From positions 56,827,177 through 56,891,176 of the forward strand of contig NC_062214.1 in assembly GCF_902686445.1 (NCBI RefSeq): a stretch of 64,000 bases of DNA. The letters are read 5' to 3'. Both the position numbers and the translations under genes were made by a program. The notes beneath the pieces were generated by a model that was given only the letters and a program-made list of their open reading frames with translations, did not search any database and was not told where the DNA came from. This DNA comes from Sciurus carolinensis. Its lineage: Eukaryota > Chordata > Mammalia > Rodentia > Sciuridae. The first letter of the stretch is position 1, and each line of letters starts with the position of its first letter. Positions 34,206 through 45,440 of this stretch are shown piece after piece.

Positions 34206-35266
34206 TCATTACATGGTCTAGTGTTGTACATCTCAGAGTTTATCATTGGGGAATTGGAAAAAAGTTCAAATATACTATCATTGAAGCAGCCAAATCAGAG
34301 AGATCTGACCTGATGTCCTATGTCTTTGTAGGAAGTGTTCCAGGTAAACAGAATCCTTGGAAGCTGAAAGAATTTGAGGTCCAATGGAGAATTAACAAGT
34401 GACCAGGTTGACACCCATTCCAGCTTTTATTCATTTTCTGAGCGATCAGAAAAGCCACAGAATATTCTGTCTTCCCTTGGATGATGACTGGAACCACAGA
34501 AAGAGTGGTGGAGTCAGCCCCAGATGCAGCAACAGCGTCAGGTTTGAGATAATTAGTCAGGCAACACAGTCTTATCACTATAATTACATCAAGAACAACT
34601 TCTCTATTTGAAAGAGGAACTGGTACAAGAGGCGCCTCTCACTGACACTACAGGAGCATTGGCAGAACAAACTACTGCTGCTACTACTGGTTCCCTGGTG
34701 TCTTGGCACAGACTGGCTTTGGTGGACCCCAGCTGGACCAAATGGGCAAAGAGTCCTCTACCCTGCTATCCCCAGGACTGTAGATGTGGAGGAAAGCTTA
34801 GTCATTTTCCAGAAATGTCACTTTCCACCTGATGAGAGAGCAATAGAGAGAGTCAGAGGGATAGAGGGATTGAGATAAAGATGGGGTGATGGTGGTAGGA
34901 AAGACGTCCAAAGATAGAATCAGAAAAAGAAAGAGAAGTTTGAGGAAGGAGTGGCTCCAGATACAAAGCAAACAAAAAGATTGTCCCAAACATATTTTGA
35001 ATTCATATATACTTTTTTTTCTGTGATGAGTAAATACCATCAACAAAATAAATGGGGTCCTGAATGATTTGTTGCTCTCAAGAAAACCCATAGGGAGGCA
35101 GAAGGAAGTAGAGGCAGAGCGAGAGAACTTGCATGCTTCCTTTGCTGTTTATGCCACAGGACCTCATGCCCTGGGAAGATGGGAACAGGCAGGGCAGGGA
35201 GAAGGCTAAAAGTGTTTGTTTCCTTGAAAGAACTAAGGACACTTAAGAAATGTGAGCCTTTGATTG
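34206..35266. other. Unclassified intergenic stretch
   Basis: No gene or repeat family is recognised. Short open frames (up to 97 codons) overlap on both strands and show no motif. Confidence 0.4.
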
Positions 35267-35267
35267 C

Positions 35268-35485
35268 AAATTGAGACCTGGGATTGATTTTGACCCCCAT
35301 CACTAACTCACCCAATAGTATGTAACTTACATTGTTTGAATTCTGATTTGTTCATCCACACAGCAAAAAATAAAGCAGTCTTTCTATCTAGATTATAAGG
35401 CAGTTGTGAGGACTAAATGATACATGACAGTGAAATATTTTTTTCAGTCTGCATGTATAGTTTAAGTGTTTGATAAGTATTATAA
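35268..35485 (-). repeat. MIR SINE
   Basis: Reverse MIR pattern: 'GAGACCTGGGATTGATTTTGACCCCCATCACTAACTCACC', 'CTGATTTGTTCATCCACACAGC', 'TAAGGCAGTTGTGAGGACTAAATGATACATGAC'. The order is correct but divergence is high. Confidence 0.6.
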
Positions 35486-35559
35486 AACATATATGAAACT
35501 GCACCATTATCTAAGTTTCCTTCTACCACCTGAATGCAAGTTCAATTCTGTAAGCTTCA

Positions 35560-35835
35560 TTTATTAAGGGCTCAACATGTGCAGACCATTGTGCTTACTT
35601 ATGTGGACAATGCAGTAATGCAGAAACCTGGCTGCTTCTCCTATGAGGCTTAATATTTAGGGAAGGGGATGCAGAGAAATTCACAGCAAACCATGACACC
35701 AGAAGGTGGCCAAGGGTATGATTCCCATATAAGCAAAAAGCTATGGGGAAATTGAGAAGGTGCTGAATTTCAACTGGTGGGATGAGAAGGGCTGAATGTA
35801 CAGGAAGTTATCTGAACTGGCTTTGAAGGACGAAG
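35560..35835 (+). repeat. Ancient mammalian interspersed repeat (family unnamed)
   Basis: Starts 'TTTATTAAGGGCTCAACATGTGCAGACCATTGTGCTTAC' and continues through an 'AGGCTTAATATTTAGGGAAGGGGATG' block and 'TGGCTTTGAAGG'. It follows the same layout as the repeats at 45130-45440 and 60570-61115. I recognise the layout from many mammalian genomes but cannot give the family name with confidence. Confidence 0.4.
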
Positions 35836-36099
35836 GGCAAATGCTATGATTGGGGCTGTAAAGAATTTCATCACTGGTAAGGGTGGAAGTCAAGAGAGGA
35901 TCAAATTCATCTTTAATATGGACTCTCAGCGTGGCCTGAGGCCTTCCTGGGTTGCTGGAAGTCGGAGGAGCACCACTTCCGGGATCTCCGCCTCTGATAT
36001 CCTCCCCAGAGATAAACCTGGTTGGGGACGCTCTCTCACTCCCTAGAGACACGAGGCATATCAGAATTAAGATTTGGCATTGTAAATGGGATTTCGGTG

Positions 36100-36262
36100 G
36101 AGTGCCTAAGGTCTGAGTTTTATTTCTTAGTTCTTCCACCTGCAGATTGTATGCCTCTAGGCCTCAGTTTCCCTTCCTGCCACATATACATCATACTGTT
36201 TGCTGTAATGATTAAATTGCATATACAGAAACACATATTAAGTATGATGCATAACTATTATT
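36100..36262 (-). repeat. MIR SINE
   Basis: Reverse MIR: 'GTCTGAGTTTTATTTCTTAGTTCTTCCACC', 'TGCCTCTAGGCCTCAGTTTCCCTTCCTGCC', 'CATACTGTTTGCTGTAATGATTAAATTGCATATACAGAAACA'. Confidence 0.7.
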
Positions 36263-36524
36263 TCTCTTTTGCCTATTCTGTTTATTCTTTAGTAGTGGCA
36301 TAGGGGAAAAAAGAAAAAAAATAATATTCCTTTATATTTGAGTTGAGAGGATTAAAAACAATAGTTTCAGGAGCACTCATAGAAAACACTGAAGCATCCG
36401 GAAAGCTGGCCCTGTTATTAGCAGGAAGATACCCAGCAGCACCTTTATTGGTCACTTAGGAGTTTTCTTTGCTGTGTGTTGGAGGTGTGCTGTGTGGTTT
36501 TCAAAGATGCTCTGTATAAGGTGC

Positions 36525-36785
36525 AATTACTTGCAAAATTAATTTTAAGCAGTTGAATTTGTTGCCAAGGACAATAGAAATGGGGAGGCAGCTATTTTTT
36601 GCCTCTCGTGATGTTTTGGGGGCAATTTACAATGGATGAACATTTTATTAAAAACAGAGAGCAGTTGCGTCTCTCATCCGCAAACTCTGCATAGGTAGCA
36701 AAAAGTTAACTCTAGTTCAATGTGCAAACGCTGCAGATACCTTGCTCTAGAATTCCACACACATCGAGCTTGTCTTGTGAAATTT
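36525..36785. promoter_or_regulatory. Candidate conserved non-coding element
   Basis: Repeat-free block with retained CpGs (CTCGTG, TTGCGTC, ATCCGC, AACGCTG, ATCGAG), a GACAATAG SOX-like site, TTTTATTA and GTTAAC motifs, and no open frame of note. Its mixed, non-repetitive texture resembles vertebrate enhancers. This is inference only. Confidence 0.25.
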
Positions 36786-36789
36786 TCTT

Positions 36790-37980
36790 ACTAGCTCTGA
36801 AAGAGAGAATAAAGAAGATCCCAAACTGGCTCCTGGATTTCATCCAAAATATTTCAAATATTTGATATGACATAATAGGAGTGGGGTGTTTTAGTCCTCC
36901 AGGATTTGCAGGAGAAAACTCTTGACCACATAATTATGTGTTCTGACCTCTTGAAATTTATCCTGCTCTTTGCGTGGGTAATGCCATTCTTTTCCTTCTT
37001 TCTGGGGATTGTGTGCAAGATGAAAGGTAAATCCATAAATTTAGATAAATAGATAAATAGATAAATGTTTATCTGTCTTCCCCTGGCTAAGGTGGCTGGT
37101 TTCCACACTAACAATTTAGTTTCTGTATTGTGTGAGGATTTAGGACATCTGCTGGGTTTGATGTTAAGTGTGCTCTTAAACTTAACAAATTGCAATGGAG
37201 CAAATCAACAACACCCTGGTGATGTAAGAGCAGCCTTGCATGCTTGAAACATGGGCTGGGAATCAGAACTCCATGTACATGTTGACAGCACATCTTGTCC
37301 AGATGTAACAATTGCAATATCTAAAGTCAAGGACCAACTGGTCTGGAAAAAAACAAGAGGTGGAACTCAGCTCAATAAAGGGTTAGTTGTGCTTACCTTT
37401 GACTGGATACAGCTTGTTCTTAAAATAACTGCACAGTTGGATTTGAATTTTTAAAAATGTTTTATTTACATTTGTATTTTTTTCAAGTACTGCTTTCCAG
37501 AGATAATTTATGTCTGTAATCACCTCCTTAACAAAACTGGCTAATCACCCAATTAAAACAAACATTTTGAAAATAGGTAAAGTGAAAAATAGATTGGTTT
37601 TGTGGCTACTTGAGATTGTTGCAGTGGGTAATACTGATGTCCTCCCTCAAAGGAATTTGCTTTTCAGAATCAGGAAGCACAGAAAACCCAGACAATCCTG
37701 AGCTCCAGCTGTGGCTCTTGGGTCTGCGGATCCTTCAAGGGGTTTTCTATTGTTTAGGAGACTGTACCTGACATTATTCTGAAGTTTGTCATATATTCAT
37801 GGAAAAAAAGATACTTTGAGAATAATTGTATTGATAGATCAGGCCTCTGATGTGTCTTCTGTCCCTTTCCTTTCTTTTCCAATTGGATTCCTCTCAATCA
37901 AGGGAACCATGATGTTAAATTGAAAGATCTCTCATTCAGACTTTATAACAGGTATAGAAATATGAAATTCTTTGTGTATT
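36790..37980. other. Unclassified stretch with a GATAAATA microsatellite
   Basis: No gene is recognised. At 37041-37066 the 8-bp unit GATAAATA is repeated about three times. Frames up to 113 codons (36854-37195 -) run through this microsatellite, reading it as Ile/Tyr/Leu repeats, and are not credible. Confidence 0.4.
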
Positions 37981-37984
37981 TTCA

Positions 37985-38503
37985 ATTGCACATAGTCTAC
38001 AATTAATTCTCTTTTACTTAATGATATAGTTGTAGGAGATCTTTCGATGAGAAAATATATGACTTCCTTCCTTTGAAAAACACATGCATTGAAAGTCATG
38101 GTATCATGTCAAGTCATTTTTTAACTGATGGACATTAATGCTTTTTAAACATTTTTTTCTATTCTTATACTATCAGAATCCTTGAATGTGCTTTTTTGCA
38201 TCTGTGTCAAGTGTTTTTCTAGGATACATACCTAGAAGTGAAATTTCTGGGTTAAAAGATATGCACATTTTAAATTTTAATAGAACTTCCTAACTTATAT
38301 CTAAAAATGTTGTACTAATTTACACTCCCATCAACAGTATTTGAAGACCTGTTTCTGTACACCTGAGCCAATGTTTGCTATTATTGCTATTTTAATATTT
38401 TATAAACTGATGAATTAAAGTGATATTTCACTGTTCTTTTAATTTTCCTTTTAACTGGGTTACTAATGAGGTTGAACAAGTTTGCATATTTGATGATTTT
38501 TTT
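37985..38503 (-). mobile_element. L1 (L1M-type) ORF2 3' region, minus strand
   Basis: Antisense L1 text in order: 'AACTGATGGACATTAATGC', 'TTTTTCTAGGATACATACCTAGAAGTGAAATTTCTGGGTTAAAAG', 'TAATTTACACTCCCATCAACAGTATTTGAAG', 'TTACTAATGAGGTTGAACAAGTTTGCATATTTGATG'. Frames are broken throughout. It is an old, inactive copy. Confidence 0.8.
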
Positions 38504-39425
38504 TAAAACTGAATTTTTTAAATTTAGAGTTTTAAACAGGAACATAAAACATAGTAATGGCAGAGTTAATGTGATAAAATGGGATGTTTTGATACTTGTA
38601 TACACTGGGTAATGTTTAAATCAGGTGAAGCATACCTATCTCCTCAAATATTTATGATATCAAAAGTCCTTTCTCCTAGCTTTTTGAATTGGATTGTAGA
38701 TTATTGTTATCTATAGTAACTCTGTTGTGCAGTAGCACACCAGAATTCTTACACCTGTCTAGCTGGAACTCAGTACATGTTGATCAGCCTCTTCCCATCC
38801 TTTCCCCTCCCCTACTCTCTAGCTCCTAAGAACCACCATTCTGCTCTCAACTCTTTTGAGATTTCACATGTGAGTGAGATCATGGGTTCTTGTCTTTCTG
38901 TGGTTGGCTTATTTCATTTAATCATGCCCAGTTCCACTCACATTTCTCACATGACAGGATTTCATTCTTCTTTATGGATGAATAATATTTCATTGTGTAT
39001 ATGTACCGCATTTTCTTTATCCACTCGTTAGTTGATGGACACTTAGGTTGTTTCCATTTCTCAGCTATTGTGAACAGAGCTGCAATGAACATGGGTATGC
39101 AGGTGTCTCCGCCACATATTGATTTCATTTTCTTTGGCTATTTACCATTCAGGGAATGGCTGGATCAGATGGTTGTTCTCTATTTTGGAAAATCTCCATG
39201 CTGTTTTCCATAACAGCTGCACTAATTGACATTCCCTCCAACAGTGAGCGCGAGGTCCCTTTTCTCCACGTCCTTGCCAGCACTTGTTATCTTTAGTCTT
39301 TTGGATAACAGTCAGTCTTACTGGGGTGAGGTGATATCTCATCGTGATCTTGATTTGCATTATCCTGAGGATTAGTGATGTTGAACTTTTTACAAAAAAT
39401 ACTTTTTGATTTTTTGACTTCATTT
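38504..39425 (-). mobile_element. L1 ORF2 C-terminus and 3' UTR, minus strand
   Basis: The minus strand holds two open pieces of ORF2: 39142-39423, with RYHLTPVRLTVIQKTKDNKC and a CWQGRGEKGP motif, and 38922-39128, with [21 protein letters not shown] 3' UTR follows at 38504-38920 ('GATATCAAAAGTCCTTTCTCC', 'GTAGATTATTGTTATCTATAGTAACTC') and begins at a T-run near 38508-38515. It lacks the reverse transcriptase domain, being 5' truncated near 39425. Two frameshifted pieces mean no function. Confidence 0.85.
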
Positions 39426-40205
39426 GAATTTTTAAATTATATTTTCTTTAGTAAATTAGTGCATGTCCATAATATAAAAATCAGAGATGCTGAAAAAAAT
39501 ATAAGAAAAAGAGAATAATTGCCAGCTAGTTCCTCTTTTTTTGCTCTTCTCTCCCAAAATAAAATCTTTCAAATTATAATAATTTCTGGTGCCATGTTTT
39601 CCAATAATGTTTATATATTGCTGTTTTTGAAGTCTTCATTTTTATGTATCATCTAATGACTTTTTGAGGCAAAAAATGAAAGTTTTCTAAACAAAGTCCA
39701 TCCTCCCTTTCTTGCCTTAGCAATTATCTTCTATATATTAGGTGATGATTATATTGCCAGCAGAGGAATTGTATCACTGCATCTTTTTTAGATAAGGTGG
39801 TTGATGATTTGTAAATAGAAATTATTTAAAGGGTAAAGCTTTTTAATAGGAATGAGCGGCATATAAGTTGGCGTATAAGTGAATTTTAATCTTCCCTCTT
39901 TTCTTCTTTGTGACTAGAACACAAATACAAGACTGGAGTTGGAGCATCTTGTGACCACGAAACAAACTGGAAGATTGAATTAGCACACGAATGAAGATGC
40001 AGTCGGAAAACAAAAGGAGCCTGGGCCCTTGCTTTCCATGAACTATCTCCAGTTAGTCCCTTTGAGCTTCAAACACCTTGATTATCATTTATAAAATTTT
40101 TCCTTCTGCATTTTGATCTCACACATTATTTTCACATTGAAAGATATTTCCTAGTTTCTTGAAAAAATGTAGATTTTGATTGTGTTTCATTTTCTTTTAA
40201 GTCAA
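39426..40205. other. AT-rich stretch, no clear identity
   Basis: AT-rich and possibly more diverged L1-related sequence, but I cannot align it by eye. No gene. Confidence 0.35.
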
Positions 40206-40682
40206 TTTTTTTTTATTGTAAACAAATGGGATACATGTTGTTTCTCTGTTTGTACACGGCGTAAAGGCATACCATTTGTGTAATCATAAATTTACATAGG
40301 GTAATGTTGTTTGATTCATTCTGTTATTTTTTCCCTTCCCCCCACCCCTCCCACCCCTCTTTTCCCTCTATACAGTCCTTCCTTCCTCCATTCTTGCCCC
40401 ACTCCCTAACCCTAACTCTAACCCTAACACTAACCCCTCCCACCCCCCATTATGTGTCATCATCCACTTATCAGCAATATCATTCGTCCTTTGGTTTTTT
40501 GAGATTGGCTTATCTCACTTAGCATGATATTCTCCAATTTCATCCATTTGCCTGCAAATGCCATAATTTTATCATTCTTTATGGCTGAGTAATATTCCAT
40601 TGTATATATATACCACAGTTTCTTTGTCCATTCATCAATTGAAGGACATCTAGGTTGGTTCCACAATCTGGCTATTGTGAAT
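40206..40682 (-). mobile_element. Younger 5'-truncated L1, minus strand
   Basis: Begins on the plus strand with a T-run (40206-40214) and the 3' UTR 'ATTGTAAACAAATGGGATAC', then a C-rich part, then ORF2. The minus frame 40460-40666 reads NQPRCPSIDEWTKKLWYIY and MEYYSAIKNDKIMAF, which is the L1 ORF2 C-terminal signature. It is less decayed than its neighbours and stops abruptly at 'GGCTATTGTGA' (about 40682), giving a 5' truncation to about 0.48 kb. No clean target duplication was found. Confidence 0.88.
40404..40436 (-). repeat. Telomere-like (CCCTAA)n tract inside L1 3' UTR
   Basis: Five consecutive hexamer-scale units. Three read CCCTAA exactly and two are variant (CTCTAA, CACTAA), ending in CCCC. 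The minus strand is therefore GGGTTA-like with at least four G-triplets, so a G-quadruplex can be drawn. The tract lies in the C-rich (G-rich in sense) part of this L1 copy's 3' UTR. Confidence 0.85.
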
Positions 40683-40859
40683 CTTCTTTACGTTATTTTG
40701 TGGATACTTTTGAGAGGCAATAAAATGCCTTTCGTGCAGGACCTTGACAGTAGAACTTTGTTACATTTTTGTGTTCCTGTGCACAATGCACTTTGCTTTC
40801 TTCAAAGGTCAGAGTCTTTCTCACTCATGGCAGTTGTGTGTTCTCATGTCAATATTATC

Positions 40860-42370
40860 TAACTGCCACTATGATTATCAGATTTTTAAATGATTGCTAA
40901 TTTGATGGGCATATTTTCCATTTCTTTTATTACTAGTGAGATCTAAACACTTTTAAGAATTCCTTTATAAAATATTTCCTGTTTTTTATTATTATTAAGC
41001 TGAAAATTTACATTTTTTTTTTTTTGGCAGTACTGGGGGATTGAACCCAGGGCCTTGTGCTTGTGAGGCAAGCACTCTACCAACTGAGCTATATCCCCAG
41101 CCCCAAATTTACATTTTTTAACCAACATCTCTCCCTATCTTCCTCCATGGTAAGTACCAGTCTACGCTCTGTATCTGTGATTCTAATTACTTTTAGATCT
41201 CACATAAAAGTACAATCTTTTATATTTTTTCTTTTGTGAATTTTATCTCCTTTGCTCATTATTCTTTAAACTTCCCTTTCTATCTTTATTAATTTTATTG
41301 GATTTCAGAAGCCATTTATGTACTAATGTCATTAGCCTTTATCTTATACAAAATATTGCAGATACTTACAGTTTTTCAGATGCATTTTTATTTTGTCTAC
41401 TTTTAATTTTGATGTATGAAAAATTGTATTTTTGGATAGTTACATTTATTAGTGTTTCCATTGTGGTTTCCTTTATTGCTCTTTGCTTAGAAGATTTTTT
41501 TCCCCATTCAGAGGGTTTAAAGATATTTATCTGTATTTATTTTTGAATTGTTTTTACACTTCGTTCTTCATAGTAACTGGGATTTATTTGAATGTGTGTG
41601 TACACTAAGGTTTCATTTGTTTTATAAGTAGTTTAACATTTTGGCAGCATCTTTTATTGGCTACTAAAACCCTGCCACATCTCGTAGTGCCCTGTGATGA
41701 GGAACTTGTTGCTTATTTCTGGACTCTCCATTCAGTGTCCCTGGGCTGTCTCTTGCTTCTTGGGCCAATGTCATGCTTATGAAATTATCACAGCTTTAAA
41801 AGTATCTGTCAAGGTTAACAAATACCCCATTATTCTTTTTTCCAAAACATAGCTATTTCTTGTTCTAGAAGAACTTTGTAATCATTTTGGCAAATATTCA
41901 AAACATCTAAATGAAATTTTGATTTATATTATATTCACAAGGCATATTAATATTATGCCTTACTTGTATGGAATGCTCACACAGCAGAAAAACTCAGTTT
42001 TCCCATACAGAAACATTGTTTTCTCTAATCCTTTATTTATCTCCAATTTTGTAGTTTTCTTCATAGAAAATCTTTGTGTTCTTTTTAGGGTTGTTTTTAT
42101 AGGTAGTTGATATTAATTTTTTGCTGACTTTTGCAAATGTAATTTTCCTTCTATTATGTCTTTCAAGTGATTATTTCTCCGTATATGAGAAATCTGATTG
42201 TTTCACTTTTTTCACATTTTTGCATTACATACAGCCACTTACTGAACCCTAGTAAGTCATAGAGCATTAAAATTAATTCTTTAGTGTTTTCTGAGATATT
42301 ATTAGATTTCATATCTGGCTGTCTTTTAGCTTGTTATAATTTTATTAACTATTCCTGAAGTGAATAGCTG
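40860..42370 (-). mobile_element. Old L1 (L1M-type) ORF2 body, minus strand
   Basis: Antisense ORF2 in correct order: 'TTGATGGGCATATTTTCCATTTC...TTACTAGTGAGATC' (40900), 'AACTGGGATTTATTTGAATGTG', 'GGCAGCATCTTTTATTGGC', 'TTGCTTATTTCTGGACTCTCCATTC', 'GCCAATGTCATGCTTATG', then sequence matching the reverse transcriptase-proximal part up to about 42370. Interrupted by a SINE at 41019-41104. Highly diverged, with no usable frame. Confidence 0.65.
41019..41104 (-). mobile_element. ID-like SINE with 15-bp target duplication
   Basis: Read on the minus strand: GGGGCTGGGGATATAGCTCA (A box TATAGCTCAGTTGG), then GTAGAGTGCTTGCC, B box GGGTTCAATCC and an A-tail. Flanked by perfect copies of AAATTTACATTTTTT at 41004-41018 and 41105-41119. 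The perfect 15-bp duplication and intact boxes mark a recent insertion into the older L1. It is tRNA-derived but truncated after the B box region, so not a tRNA gene. Confidence 0.95.
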
Positions 42371-44245
42371 AATCTTTTGTATATGCCACACTACAATGGA
42401 GGGGTGAGGAATTCGGTCCCTTCTCCCATATTCCCTATGAACTGGTTACACTGTTCTTCTTGCTATTTAAACTGGTTCTTTTTTTTTTTTTCTCTCTCAA
42501 ATTCATGCTGCAAATTCCTACTCCTCTTTTAATGTCCTCCTCAATAGTTTTCCAGGTCCCCCAGTTCTAAACAAAACAACATCTAGTGCAACAGTAATAT
42601 AATTTTTAAAATAAATCTCACATAGCTGACTCCCATCCTAAAGAGGGTTCAAAATTATGCCTTATCTTTCCATCTTTCATCATCTAGCCAATGTCTGGCA
42701 CATAAAAGGCCAGACTTATATTGAATTTGGGCTTTTATATTTAGGAAAGATTTTCCAGTTGTCTATTGTATGCACGTGCAATTTCTTTCCCAGATTAAAT
42801 TATTCTAATTGAAGCTCCATATTTTATACTACTTTTTGTTATTCTTCTCTAGCTTCTTACCAGATTGGTATCTTTTTTAGCACTGCCCATGGCTTTTCAG
42901 ATGTTGGCTTCTAAACTATTAATTTTAGCCTATAGGTAGGTAGAAGGAACTAGAAAAAAAATCTTATCATTTTTCTAAACATGAGAGAGATAAAATTCAC
43001 ATATTAGGAAGACCAGAGGAAAAAATATCTAAAGAAATGTCTGTCTCTAACAGGGAGCACAACTGATCATACCAAAGGGACATGTGAAATTGAAAGGAAT
43101 AGGATTTTATCAAGTATTTCTTTAATTAGAAAGGTTTCTAATCAGTTACTCTGATTGTCTCTTGAAATATTGCATTAACACATCTGCAGAGTCTGATAAA
43201 AATGGAGAAGTTGAAAATCTTTGTTGGCACTATTGGTACATCTAAATAAGACAATACGGATTGGTTCAAAATAAATAAATTGAATCAAAGAATTGTTTTC
43301 TTCACCCAGTGACAAGAAACACCTGGGTTGGCTATTGGATAGAGCCTGACACGTGTTCTGGAGTTCAACCAGAGGAAGCTGACTTGACTTTCATGTCGAT
43401 GAAGTTCCACTGCTGGAAGAGGTTGCTTGATGACCCAGTGCATTGCCTTGGGAGATGGACAGAATGAGGTGGTTAAATGGGTGACTAAATGCAGATGCAA
43501 CTCCAGAGGCTGATTGCAGAATCATGCCCATGGAAGAGCACCCAGGGATAAAAAAGAGAATGGAATCTGCAGTTACACTCAAGGCACCCACCAAAAAACA
43601 GCAAGGTGAGGAGACCAGTGCAGATGAGTCATGGGGGCAAGAGCTTCTCCTGTGGCTGGCTGGAGTCCCCTTCTCCATCTTAATGACCAGGGATTCCAAG
43701 TCAGACTTTTGGTTAGATAACATTCACTCAATGCTTGGACAAATGGATATGACAATGCTTTAATTTTTAACCAGGCCCATGATGAAGATCTTAAATCACA
43801 TTGACCTCACCGACCCTCTCCATGGGGCATTCTGCTGTTTAACTAGATACAGACACTTCAGTTCATTGCACTTTGGATGGGTGTTTACTCATCTCCTTAA
43901 CCTTAAATTAAGCAAGAAAAATAAAAGGAGGCAAGAAACTAGTAAATCTGAATCAAATGCTTACTTACTTTTACTCAAATTTATCAAACATAAACATTTT
44001 GATTCCACTACTGAGGGCTGGTGATTAGCCACAAACTTGGTAAGTGAGGATGTATTGTCCTGTGATCACAGCAGAACTGTTAACTGTTAGCTGTTAAACT
44101 GTTAACCTGCTAGAGAAGAGCAAGAAAAGCTTTAAAAGGAAGACACATGTTCTTACAAAGTACCCCGAGGACAAGTAAAAGAAATAAACAGCTTTAGACT
44201 TCAAAGACTGATGATATCACTCTATGACTTCATGTGGCATTTGTT
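42371..44245. other. Unclassified intergenic stretch
   Basis: No gene is recognised. Holds a T-run at 42478-42491 and a short L2-like phrase near 42688 (AATGTCTGGCACATAAAAGG). At 44076-44106 four copies of a CTGTTA(A/G) unit form a degenerate 8-10 bp tandem array. The opposing 110-codon (43391-43723 -) and 79-codon (43524-43763 +) frames overlap each other and have no motif. Confidence 0.4.
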
Positions 44246-44249
44246 AATA

Positions 44250-44625
44250 ATGATGGGAATTGCTAACATTTATTGGATGTGTGGCATATGCCATCTGCTC
44301 TTCCAAGTACTTTGCACTTGTAAACTTTGTGAATCTTCTCCAAATCCCTAAGAGTTAGTTACTATTATTCCATTGTACAGGTAAAGGAATTGAGGTTAAA
44401 AGAGATCAGAGACTTGTCCAAGATTACACAATCAGTAAATGTCAGAGCTGAAATTATGCTCTGTGCTAAAAACTATGTATACCTTGCAAAGTTTAAACAT
44501 CTCATAAAAAAGATAGTACTACTGCATTCATTGTATAAATTTGGAAATTAAGGTTCAGAGATGTAATGCCAATTGTCCAAGGTCACATGGTAAATAAATG
44601 ATAGATACAGGAGTCAAAATCTTCA
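44250..44625 (+). repeat. Two adjacent MIR SINEs
   Basis: The first (44250-44470) is near full length: 'ATTTATTGGATGTGTGGCATATGCC', 'GTACAGGTAAAGGAATTGAGG', 'TTGTCCAAGATTACACAATCAGTAAATGTCAGAGCTG'. The second (about 44480-44625) is a 3' half: 'TTGGAAATTAAGGTTCAGAGATG', 'TTGTCCAAGGTCACATGGTAAATAAATG'. The tandem arrangement is likely two insertions, or one plus a local duplication. Confidence 0.75.
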
Positions 44626-44685
44626 CATCTGTGCTATTACACACAGAAGGATACATAGTTATTCGGTAGTATTCTGGTCTAAAAT

Positions 44686-44754
44686 CTAAGCATGAAGAGA
44701 TTATCAGTCAAGTATGCCTTCTAAGCATGAAGGGATTATCAGCCAAATATTCCT
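44686..44754. repeat. 34-35 bp tandem duplication
   Basis: Unit 1 (44686-44720) and unit 2 (44721-44754) both start CTAAGCATGAAG and share GATTATCAG, with four or five substitutions and a one-base length difference. Confidence 0.92.
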
Positions 44755-44817
44755 CAAAATGACTGGAATGGACTCTTCAAAAATGTCAATGTCTTTTATG
44801 TATAACTGTAATATGAA

Positions 44818-44905
44818 AATAGTGTGTGTATATACATAGGCATCTTTATATGTGTGTATATATATATATTTATGCTTATATATCACATATATACATGCAT
44901 ACGTG
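44818..44905. repeat. (TA)n/(TG)n microsatellite cluster
   Basis: Interspersed TGTGTATATA, TATATATATATT and ACATATATACATGCATACG runs. It is degenerate and AT-rich. Confidence 0.9.
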
Positions 44906-45129
44906 AGAAAGAGAATTTTAAGCGCTCATTATTCTATTTTTGCATATAAAACTTGTTTGGTTTTATTCATAGTATGCAAGTTAGGTGGAAATATATGTGA
45001 ATATCTAACTCCCCAACTACTCTCCTTAACTTCTACACTAAATGGTTTCTCAAAGTCCATATTGATGATCTGAGAGACTGGTAGAAAGATGAACTATTAT
45101 TACCTCTATGTATAACAAGCACCACTTAA

Positions 45130-45440
45130 TATTTACTCTACATTCCATCAACAACTATTTTAATGAGAATTTACTTTGTACCATGCACTGTTCTGTGCCC
45201 TGAGGATAAAATGATAAAACATAGTTCCCAACATTTTGAATATGGGAAAAGCAATATAAGAGACAGAATAATTAAATGAGTAAATGTTTAATATAATCCA
45301 GTCACAGATGCAATAGGATCTAGGTCAGAAAGTAATGGGGAGGAATGTGGACTATTTAGATAAGTGTAGCAAAGAAAGGCCTCTCTGAGGAGGTGACATT
45401 TGGGCTGAAAGTCTGATGAGATGAGGGAGCAAGTTCAGAA
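45130..45440 (+). repeat. Ancient mammalian interspersed repeat (family unnamed)
   Basis: Clear block order: 'CAACAACTATTTTAATGAGAATTTACTTTGTACCATGCACTGTTCTG', 'GCCCTGAGGATAAAATGATAAAAC', later 'AAAGGCCTCTCTGAGGAGGTGACATTTGGGCTGAAAG' and a GATGAGGGAGC end. The 'ctctctgaggaggtgacatttgagctga' phrase is a hallmark I know from a common mammalian fossil. Same family as 60570-61115. Confidence 0.6.

Noticed and set aside
38922..39423. Functional L1 ORF2 protein
   Set aside because: Only the C-terminal end remains, in two separate frames. The endonuclease and reverse transcriptase domains are missing.
40404..40436. Genuine interstitial telomere or chromosome fusion point
   Set aside because: Only about five units, mixed variants, and embedded in an L1 3' UTR. 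A fusion site would show long head-to-head arrays.
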